A DNA stretch of 28,039 bases, from NCBI GenBank assembly GCA_009746045.1, contig RPFO01002319.1, positions 25,001-53,039 on the forward strand. The letters are read 5' to 3'. Of this stretch, positions 19,521 through 28,039 are shown piece after piece; the stretch's first letter is position 1, and each line of letters begins with the position of its first letter. The DNA is from Mesostigma viride (Eukaryota > Streptophyta > Mesostigmatophyceae > Mesostigmatales > Mesostigmataceae). A program made the position numbers and the translations under genes. The notes under the pieces are model-generated. The model did no database searches. It saw only the letters and a program-made list of their open reading frames with translations, and was not told the origin of the DNA.

Positions 19521-22500
19521 CTACTCAACAGGTCTCTTCTTGGCCAAGTTCGTGAGCCGTTTCTCGACGTCTGTCGGAATGGTCAAGATGGCCTGGCGAT
19601 TGTTAGCTGGGTTGACAACAATGGTGTGTTCGAACCCCGCGTCCATGCACAGGTAGCAATTGACCAAGTTTGGCTGTTCAGCTTGCGCATCGGCGTCCAT
19701 TTTGAACATCGTCGCCATACCCGGAAATCTGTCCCAGTAGCGCACCCCCACCACCCATTGTCCCTTACGGAACAACTCCCTATCGACCTTGCCGTTTCTG
19801 TCGGCCACTCGCCTCACGAAAGTAGCGGCCACCTGATAAGGCTCCTGCAAGACTTCCGCTAGCCAATATGGATGATCTGGATCGTGGGACTCATCACCAG
19901 AGTAGGACTCGACGGCAAAAATGTCTCGCAGCTTCAGTCTCCTTCCCATCATCGTCCTCTCTGCCTGTAGTCTGTTCAGTCGCGTCCCTGCGTGCCCCCC
20001 TTGTCCGTTTGGGTTCCTTTGCACTGGCTCCCCCAGTTTGTGGAGCTTCATCCGAGCACCTCCCACATTCCAGCCGTCCATGTCGGTCCACTCCTTTCGA
20101 CAATCCCACCACCTTTCCTCGGCGCACGCACCGCCACAATAGCAGGAATACTGGCGCAGCATTAAGCGCGTCACATTCGACTTGTCCATGCGCCACCAGT
20201 GCGCCTTCTTCACTCCTTTGATTTCGCCGCGCCCTGGGCTGTAAGGAAGCACCTGCGCGTCGAAGACAAGATTTGCACAAGGGAAAGTTGAAGTTACGAG
20301 ACCATCGAGCTAGTTGTGTTTTATTAAGCACTCCTGATCGCCAGGACTCCAAGAACGCCCTAGAAACGACGGCCGGCGTAACTATTCCCTGAACGAGGAC
20401 TGTACACTTAATTACCTCGGGGAACTCGAAGAAGTTACGCCTGGTCGTTGTGGTCCCGCCCACCGCCCCCGACGCCAGATTCTCCACCAACTGGGCGGCC
20501 GTCTGTTTGTCCTGGTTCTCTTCCCTGATGTGCCACCTCCTCAACATGCACTTCACAGTCCCACCAGCTCCATCCACCTCCCCCTTTCCGTGCTGCTCCC
20601 CAAAGTAATTCCACTCAAATGACTCCAGGTGCGGATCCTCCGTCAGCAGCCGGGCCACTTCCGCGATCACATTCCTTGACTTGAACTGCATGGAGCAATT
20701 GTCCGACCACCCAATGAAGCGCTTCACCTCTACCCCTTCTGACCGTAGTGTCGCCAGGATTTTGAGGATAGCAAAACGGAGGGCCCGCCCGTCCCTTTTC
20801 ATTCCGCCCTGTCCGATGAAGTGAAACTCCCTTCTCACGACCTTTCCCGACGCTGGATCCAAGTAGCGCACGATCCAGGGCATAAGGACGAATGTGACTG
20901 GATGCCAATACTGTGCTTGGAGATTGTGATAGGTGTAAGACTGGTAGTTCTCGGCGTAATCTGTGTGGCATACAAGGTCCCCCACCCGCATCCTTGAGAG
21001 ACATTCCTTGGAGGCGTCCGCTTGCCACCACGCGTTGAAGCAATGCTGGATGAAGTCCGGCCACTTGTCCACAATTGCCTCCTTTAGCTCCGTTGGTGTG
21101 GACTTGACGTCGACTTGCGTCAATCGCTGCCCACCAGCCTTTGCGATCTCGTCACAGTCGTCCTGCATATGCGCAGTGTGCACATACAGAAAAGACATCA
21201 ACTTCGACCCACCAATGACCTGTAGAAAGAAAAAAGACAGGACCTCAGGAAAAATTGAAAAAGAAACGCCTTGGGGCGCAACCACTCCACTAAAAATTAC
21301 CTCTGGCCCAAGAACTTCAGGAAACATTGCAAAAGAAACGCCTTGGGGCGCAACCACTCCACTAAAAATTACCTCTGGCCCAAGAACCGCACCCGGCGGC
21401 ACATCCTGCATCTCGTATCTGGTCCATGAAATCAGGTGGTTGGAAGCCTCCTCCCGTTCGCATAACATGAAGTTCCGAATTCCACACTTGGGAGCCAGGC
21501 AAGTGCCCAACACACAAGCCTTACGCCGGATCGAGCAAACCCCCAACTCCTCGCCCAGGTCATGATCGGGCACCCCTTCCTCGTCGTCCAGCACCCTCCC
21601 ATGCATGGGCAGATCCTCAAGTTCGCCCTGAAAAGGCTGAACCTGCGGCCGCGACGACCCCACAGACGACCTCGAACCTCCCCCCTCCCTCATCCCCTCC
21701 ACCTCACAAGTAAACTTGTTCACCCACTCTGTCGTGTGAGTGGCTTTGAAAATGGAACATGTGGGCACGGACGACCCCACGTCGAGCTGGCTACCATGAT
21801 CGCACGCGTGGCATTCAGGTCCGCACTCGCATCTGGCATGAAAAGTTGCACGAAATTTGGCCAACCCCCCAACCATGGACTGCATGGTAGTGTGGTGCTG
21901 GCATGCGCACAAGTTCCGCATTTTCCACCGCCCCTTGACGCATGCGGGCATATGCTTGCAAAAAGTAGTGTATCCCACATGAACTGTGCTCTTCTGATTC
22001 GTGCGTAGCATTGACATCCCTGCCTCCGTCTCCAAAATCACCTGATTTCCCCCCCTCACACCCTCCTCTCCCTCCCCCCCCCCCCTCCCTACTGTCCATC
22101 CGCCGCGGTGGCTTCAACTCCGGATGGCGGGAAATGAACACTTCGTAAATCTTCGACTTGGAGACAGTATAGTAGCGCGCACCCTCCGAAAACGCTAGTG
22201 TATGTTTGTAATCCTTTCTGGTCCATTCACAATGAACATCCTTCATGTTCGGAGACGCCCGCGTCAAGTTATCATCCCTCCAGCACGCTTGTATCAGGGC
22301 AATGACTTCCGTCGGAAGCTCGTCTTTCCTCCTCCTCCTCTCTGGCGCACTCATCAAAAGGTCGTCCTCCCCTTCTTCCATTCCATCCCTGTGACCCCGA
22401 ACAGTTGCGACAAAGCGCCTGTCAATCCCGAACGCGCGCTCCACAATCCTGTCCGGGACGCCCTCCATTGCCTTCGTAACAAGTCCACACAAGGCCCACC

Positions 22501-22870
22501 TAAGCCCACGATCCTTCTCAGATGTTCCCAAGTCGCCAAAAGCCTTCTTGATGTTATCCCGAAGAGATTCCGCCCAATTTTCAGGAAGCCCGCCGTCACA
22601 GTTCTTCCTCTTCTTAATGCCGTTGCTCTCCGCCACCATGGCATTTAGTCTTGAAGCTGCGCAAGACAGAACCTCCGCGCTCATCTCTGGCGTCCTGTGG
22701 TTGTTTGCTTTCACGCGTTCCGCCATGATAGGAAAGATGTCATTGGCAATTTTGTACCCCTTGTTCTCGATGTACTTGTCGCTCCAGAGACCGCGAAGTG
22801 CAGGCTCCCGGTCGTCATTGGACAAGGGACGCGAACCGTCGGAAACGGCCCCCCGCCCCGATCGCGCCAT
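19521..22870 (-). CDS. Transposon-like protein of an uncharacterised RNase-H-like family, three exons, frameshifted
   Basis: Exon 1 runs from ATG 22870 to 21373 (or 21301), exon 2 from 21219 to 20416, exon 3 from 20252 to the stop at 19521. Both introns are GT-AG. Exon 1 changes frame at a 12-base homopolymer (22074-22085). The joined product would be about 1000 residues. Its order is: a helical N-terminal region with a basic patch (PERRRRKDE) and a helix-turn-helix-like segment; a Cys/His cluster (CKHMPAC, CACQHH, CECGPECHACDH); then a core with HTDYAENYQ, QAQYWHPV, FIGWSDNCSMQFKSRN and EQHGKGEVDGAGG. Exon 3 has a CYCGGAC/WWDC cluster and a YWLAEVLQEPYQV domain. The D..EN / SDN..QFK / HGKG..DG..G series is shared by many eukaryotic hypothetical proteins that I take to be transposon-derived. 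The two Asp plus a Glu or Asp could be a DDE-type site, but that is inference. Domesticated host gene or live element cannot be told apart here. Confidence 0.65.
20253..20415 (-). other. Last intron of the transposon-like gene
   Basis: Donor GTAATT follows the codons for FEFPE and acceptor CGACGCGCAG precedes GTGCTTCC. Its 163 nt are not a multiple of three, and splicing moves the reading into the frame that stays open to 19521. It contains one copy of the GC-rich palindrome (around 20368-20380) that is repeated upstream of the gene. Confidence 0.65.
21243..21386 (-). repeat. 72-bp tandem duplication containing a 5' splice site
   Basis: Two copies with few differences, offset by 72 bp, each contain CCAGAG followed by GTAATTTTTAG. 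Donor positions are therefore 21372 and 21300, sharing one acceptor at 21220. Introns would be 153 or 81 nt. Both lengths and the repeat unit are multiples of three and lack stops, so any splice choice, including retention, keeps the frame. Confidence 0.85.
22074..22085. other. Homopolymer C12 at a frame change
   Basis: Upstream of this run (minus sense) the coding-like frame reads to RRMDSREGGGGG. Downstream the coding-like frame is the one with the Cys/His cluster. A one- or two-base length change of the run would unite them. A genuine mutation, a sequencing error and programmed slippage are all possible. Confidence 0.7.
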
Positions 22871-23008
22871 CAGACTTTGGTCAGACGGCAGCTGATTTTT
22901 TTCGCCTCTTAATCCCGCGGCACCGAAAGCCCTGAGGATGAGTAATGATAAATAATCACCATTAAAGACACGACGAAAACGATGGGCATCAAACAAGAAC
23001 GACAAGCG

Positions 23009-23600
23009 TCATTAATAACGCCGGCCGGCGCAACTGGATACATGTAAACCATACAAAAGTGATTTTATGAAACACATACAGTTTGTCATTAATAACGACG
23101 GCCGGCGTAACTCGGGCGCAATTAAAAACCATTAAGAAGCAACTCAGGATATGCAGGCAGAAATCCTTCAGGTGTAAAAAAGATGTACAAACACACTTTT
23201 GGTAATGGGGCCTGATTGCGCAACTGCAAGATACCATTGGAAACGCCGGCCGGCGCAACTGGATGCATGTACATAAACCATACAAAAGTGATTTGCACAA
23301 AACCCCTACAATTTGTCATGAGTAACGACGGCCGGCGTAACTCGGTTGCATTTGAAAACCACAAAGAAGCAACTCAGGTAGTGAAGGCGGAAATCCCAGA
23401 GGTGATAAAATGTTTACCAACACAAAATGTTGATAAGCGTGCAAGCTTTTGCAAGTGCGCGCAAGATACCATTGGAAACGCCGGCCGGCGCAACTGGAAC
23501 ACCAAAACAAAAAACTTGATTTGCACGAAACCCATTCAGTTCGTCATGGATAACGACGGCCGGCGCAACTTCATGGCACTCACCACTTTCACCAAATGCC
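23009..23600. repeat. 225-235-bp tandem repeat with GC-rich palindromes
   Basis: The 12-bp motif CGCCGGCCGGCG or its variant CGACGGCCGGCG occurs at 23019, 23096, 23244, 23326, 23479 and 23554. The two variants alternate, with spacings of 77, 148, 82, 153 and 75 bp, so the true unit holds one of each and is present about 2.4 times. Shared sequence between them includes AACCATACAAAAGTGATTT and GCAAGATACCATTGGAAACG. An open frame through it (23216-23665, plus) is repetitive and I do not call it a gene. Confidence 0.85.
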
Positions 23601-23869
23601 ATGTCGCCATTATATTGAGGAAAGCGAAGTATGCCCACTTGAAGCTGTGGTCTGCAGAACATTGACACAAAATATGCATGGTATTTCAAGCAATGAATGC
23701 TATGTGTCAGGCATCAATGTCTTTATTGTATCCAAATGTGGTTAGGACGGAGGTTTACATTGGTTGCTATTTTAAGACAATGGCGTATAACCAAACATTG
23801 CACACACTCAAGAGTGTACTTATGCTGAACTGGAAAGGAACATTAAACCCCAATAAGGTAGATATTTTT

Positions 23870-24035
23870 CTTTTACATTTTAATTTTTTATATACTACTT
23901 TATATAATATTATATTATATTATATTATATTATGCTATATTATGTTATATGAAATAACATTAAAATTAACATAAAATTAAAATTATATATTAATTATAGT
24001 ATATTATATAATTTATATTATATATTATATTCACG
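23870..24035. repeat. AT-rich low-complexity tract
   Basis: Nearly pure A/T sequence with a (TATAT) microsatellite core (about 23904-23945) and further TATATTA permutations. Confidence 0.9.
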
Positions 24036-25892
24036 ATGCTCTGTGTATTAATGACATATCAGACACACCTACATCACATCGCCTTGATGTTTCCGTTGTA
24101 TGGGTCCGGTCGGGCGTTGGTAGCTGGTCGACAACAATTCTACATTTCCTAAAAAAAAATGCGACCGTGCCTACATTCGAAGGCGCGCTGTGGCTGACCT
24201 GAACTATCGGTGAACACCTCGGCGTCACTTGACCGGCCTAGGTTGACATTTCGGCAGAGTAACGCTGCTTAAAGGATCCTTGCGTAGTTCGCGCGATTTG
24301 GCTCTTTATATATGTTTTTGGAGACGACGAGCAAGCATCCGATTGGTCAGCCAATTCCTGTCCAGTCCTCGGACAGTGTCCAATCCGGTGCTTGGGATCC
24401 AGAAAACGTGCTCGAGCCTGGCCACTCTGTCGCGGGCGCCGCGCTAGTGGCGTCGCGCCCAAACCTGACCAGGCCATAGGAAAGGGCGGGGGCGAATGCA
24501 AGAATTATTGTTATATCCTGACCTGTCCTGGGGAAGGTCCGGGGCGAATGCAAGAATTAATATACCTGCGTATGCAACCAACACGGCCGATCCACATACA
24601 TAATCCGACTGAGCTGGACGGTACGGACCAAATTTCGGTGCAAATTGAGGCCCAAAAGCTATGTCGGCATGGTGCGCGCACCCCTTGCGGTAGGGGCCAT
24701 GGCGACTGCCTTTAGACGAAACGTGACAAATCTGGCACGCGGAAAGCAGAAATGCTCGATTGTTGGAGAAAATTAGTTACTGATTCTAATTTATGGCGGG
24801 ATGGTTGCGATCTATAATGTCGCGGGCTTTTTTTCTTTGCCATCGGCAGGGGGGGTCCGGCCTGAATTTCTGTCGGGATGAATAAAGTATATTGGATGCC
24901 TGCCGGGTTGATTGTCGATTGTTGCCAGTTTTGATGGTCGTAAGGAAAGCTAGTTTAATGATGTTTCTAAAGCCGTAAAAATTCCCGCTGCTATCTTTAC
25001 CTTTCCCGTCATTTTGCGGTAAGATAACATTAGCCCTGCGCGATGCGTACTGCCCAACCACTCCATGAAAGGGTGGACTTTCTTGTGCGCCTGGGCACGA
25101 ATAAATGCCCGTTATGGTACGTTCTTGTGTTAAACGTCTTAAGCTTGCGTTTTCCTGCTTTCTTACCTCGTTGAGCGTAAGCTTTTTGCCTTCTTTCCGG
25201 CCAGATGCAGCCAGAAAGTTGCGGGTCCTGGCGCTGCATCGCTGGATTCCTGGGTGTCTTTTAGCTAGTTAATCGTCTGTGACGTGGCTGGCTTTCTGCA
25301 GCGCGTGGCCCGCAACCTGTCGGGAAGGTGTAATGCTTTTATTTCCATGCTTCTCTGAAATTTCTTTTGCTTTATAGACAGTTGTGTTCGAGGAAATTCA
25401 CGCGGTCTTCCTAAGCAGCGGCATCATTTTCCCCAGACACTGACGAGCTGGCACCTGTCTCCTAAAGAGAGCGGCTCGTGCTTGTTAGAAAGGAGGCAGT
25501 GTGCATTTTGCGGGACACAATGCTTTGGTGGCACATGCGTCAGGTAGGCTGTTCCAATGGTCTCTTCACCTTTCCCACTGAGTAAATGTTAGCATTTGTC
25601 ATGCTAACCAGAGCAGCTAGCCACAGGTTGGCTGGATAAAAAGTCAGCTTATTTTCTCTTTATATACTGCGTGTGTGGTCCTCCACGTGTCCGGCTTGTT
25701 GGGCATTTTGGAAGAGGGTTTATAATGTGTTGTTGGGTGGAACAACTTGGTTGTTGGCACAAAATCACACATTATTAGCCTGAGATAGGCATGACATATG
25801 CTGCTCAGGCGTGTCGTCCTACCAGCCTTGTTGTTAAGGGTAGACTCACAAGGCTGGCTGTGCCGATGGAGGGGTGGGGCGTGCTAGCCCCC
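24036..25892. other. Long stretch without a recognised gene
   Basis: No open frame resembles a known family. A direct repeat GGGCGAATGCAAGAATTA lies at about 24491 and 24543. I cannot tell whether non-coding exons or a promoter of a gene beyond the window are present. Confidence 0.4.
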
Positions 25893-26652
25893 CCCCACAC
25901 CCACGCATGCATGCTAGCCCACCCCCACACCCACGCATGCATGCTAGCCCCGGCCCCGGCCCCCCCACACCCACGCATGCATGCTAGCCCCCCCCACACC
26001 CACGCATGCATGCTAGCCCACACTCACACCCACGCATGCATGCTAGCCCACCCCCACACCCACGCATGCATGCTAGCCCCCCACACACCCACGCATGCAT
26101 GCCAGCCCCCCCACACACCCACGCATGCATGACCGCCCCCCCCACACCCACGCATGCATGCTAGCCCACCCCCACACCCACGCATGCATGCTAGCCCCCC
26201 CACACACCCACGCATGGATGCCAGCCCCCACACACACCCACGCATGCATGACAGCCCCCCCACACACCCACGCATGCATGCTAGCCCCCCACACACACCC
26301 ACGCATGCATGCCAGCCCCCATACACACCCACGCATGCATGCCAGCCCCCCCCACACTTACGCATGCATGCTAGCCCCCCACACACACCCACGCATGCAT
26401 GCCAGCCCCCCCCACACCCACGCATGCATGCCAGCCCCCCCCCACACTTACGCATGCATGCTAGCCCCCCACACACACCCACGCATGCATGCCAGCCCCC
26501 CCCACACCCACGCATGCAGGCTAGCCCAACCCCACACCCACGCATGCATGCCAGCCCACCCCCACACCCACACGTGCATGCCAGCCCACCCCCACACCCA
26601 CGCATGCATGCCAGCCCACCCCCACACCCACGCGTGCATGCCAGCCCACCCC
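25893..26652. repeat. C-rich minisatellite, about 25 units of 27-31 bp
   Basis: The consensus unit is ACCCACGCATGCATG followed by CTAGCCC or CCAGCCC and a C-rich CA tract. GCATGCATGC is an alternating purine-pyrimidine palindrome. Variation is mostly in the length of the C-run and in CTAGC versus CCAGC. Frames stay open on both strands because stops are absent from the unit; the resulting low-complexity peptides (HACMLA on one strand, HAWVWG on the other) are not evidence for a protein. Confidence 0.95.
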
Positions 26653-26925
26653 TAGCTTGAGCGTGCTTGTAAAGTTTTTGCATGGTTTATTAAAATGAGT
26701 GGAATATGTATTTATTGCATTAAATGTTAATTTTATTGATCATGAATGAAAATGGTCAACATTGCCGAAGTGCCCCTAAATTGCTCAATATTGTGTGCTC
26801 AAGAATTCAATGAGGATTGTCATCATGGAAACCCGCACAAATTCACGATTCCGGGCATGCATGTGAAAGTATCAAGAACAATTTTCAATTAAGAATGGTA
26901 TCTCATTGTTCCATGAATCAATATG

Positions 26926-28039
26926 ACTCCATGTACGTAGACAAGCCATGATGACCCCATGGGAGCCTGAATCCTCATCATTAAATACATAAATGCCACC
27001 CATGTACGTAGACGGGCCATGATGACACCAATGGAGCCTGAATCCTCATCATTAATTACATAAATGCCAACCATGTACATACACGGGCAATGATGACACC
27101 ATGGGAGCCTGAATCCTCATCATTAATTACATAAATGCCAACCATGTACGTAGGCCAGCCATGATGACACTGTGGGAGCCTGAATCCTCATCATTAATTT
27201 CATACATGCCAACAACACGTAGACGGGCCATAATGACACCACGGGAGCCTGAATCCTGATCATTTTTTTTTCTTTGACATCCATGTACGTAGGCCAGCCA
27301 TGATGACACCATGGGAGCCTGAATCCTCATCATTTTTTTTCTGAGACATCCATGTACGTAGGCCAGCCATGATGACACCATGGGAGCCTGAATCCTCATC
27401 ATTTTTTTTCTGAGACATCCATGTACGTAGGCCAGCCATGATGACACCATGGGAGCCTGAATCCTCATCATTAAATACATACATGCCATCCATGTACGTA
27501 GACAGGCCATGACATCTGACACCATGGGAGCCTGAATCCTCATCATTTACTATTCCTTGACATCCATGTACGTAGACGGGCCATGATGACACCATGGGAG
27601 CCTGAATCCTCTCATTTTTTTTTCTTTGACATCCATGTACATACGTAGGCCAGCCATGATGACACCAATGGAGCCTGAATCCTCATCATTAATTACATAC
27701 ATAAATGCCATGATCATCAATGACCCCATGGGAGCCTGAATCCTCATCATTAAATACATAAATGCCACGGTCCATGTACGTAGACGGGCCATGATGACAC
27801 CAATGGAGCCTGAATCCTCATCATTAATTACATAAATGCCAACCATGTACATACACGGGCAATGATGACACCATGGGAGCCTGAATCCTCATCATTAATT
27901 ACATAAATGCCAACCATGTACGTAGGCCAGCCATGATGACACTATGGGAGCCTGAATCCTCATCATTCATTTCATACATGCCAACAACACGTAGACGGGC
28001 CATAATGACACCACGGGAGCCTGAATCCTCATCATTTTT
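26926..28039. repeat. 70-bp minisatellite with an 11-monomer higher-order repeat, continuing past the window
   Basis: Sixteen monomers share GGAGCCTGAATCCTCATCAT and a CCATGTACGTAG-type start. They differ in the spacer: TTAATTACATAAATGCCAAC or a T-run followed by CTGAGACATC. Monomers 12-16 (from about 27721) repeat the variant order of monomers 1-5 (from about 26952), including CAATGGAG, the ACATACACGGGCAA variant and AACAACACG. The offset is 769-772 bp. Confidence 0.93.

Noticed and set aside
23216-23665. 149-codon frame over the palindromic tandem repeat
   Set aside because: It is made of the repeat unit; comparable frames exist on the other strand.
25791-26683. Long open frames on both strands across the C-rich minisatellite
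   Set aside because: They result from a tandem unit without stop codons. The peptides are pure low-complexity repeats and both strands are open equally.
27127-27852. Minus-strand frames through the 70-bp repeat
   Set aside because: Repeat-derived peptides in several frames with no domain and no start context.
25893-28039. CRISPR-like array
   Set aside because: Repeats are head-to-tail with no unique spacers and the host is eukaryotic; these are minisatellites.

Overview
This window looks like nuclear DNA of a photosynthetic eukaryote, most likely a green alga. The one clear host gene encodes a plastid ClpC-type Hsp100 chaperone of green-lineage type. It has an N-terminal extension resembling a plastid transit peptide and seven exons separated by six GT-AG introns of about 250-550 bp. 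I cannot name the species.

Layout. Positions 1-1910 are non-coding and hold a 192-bp MITE-like inverted-repeat element (682-873) and a possible promoter. Positions 1911-7183 are the clpC gene (933 codons plus stop). From about 7560 to 15200 lies a graveyard of retroelement insertions. Seven 3' ends (six on the minus strand, one on the plus strand) carry the same two-part hairpin with a CAAC or CCAC loop, followed by a short tandem A/T-rich tail. Five have detectable target-site duplications (TSDs) of 10-12 bp. The longest (9109-12839) encodes only a LINE-ORF1-like RNA-binding protein, and its reading frame is broken by a frameshift and by a 1.74-kb piggyBac-like element (10403-12147) inserted at TTAA.

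From 15200 to 19520 there are no intact genes. This stretch holds a diverged ORF1 fragment, a piece of an hAT-type transposase interrupted by a CACTA-type MITE, and two identical 20-bp palindromes. Positions 19521-22870 (minus) hold a three-exon gene of a transposon-like, RNase-H-fold-like protein of about 1000 residues. It has a frameshift at a 12-base homopolymer and a tandem duplication of a 5' splice site. Just upstream of that gene (23010-23600) is a 225-235-bp tandem repeat carrying GC-rich palindromes, one of which recurs in the gene's last intron.

Positions 23870-25890 show AT-rich and unassigned sequence. The right end consists of two minisatellites: a roughly 30-bp C-rich repeat (25893-26652) and a roughly 70-bp repeat (26926-28039) with an 11-monomer higher-order period of about 770 bp that runs off the window.

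The mobile elements share no pathway with clpC. Their nesting gives a relative order of events: retroelement before piggyBac-like element; hAT before CACTA MITE; 60-bp tandem repeat before a retroelement tail.
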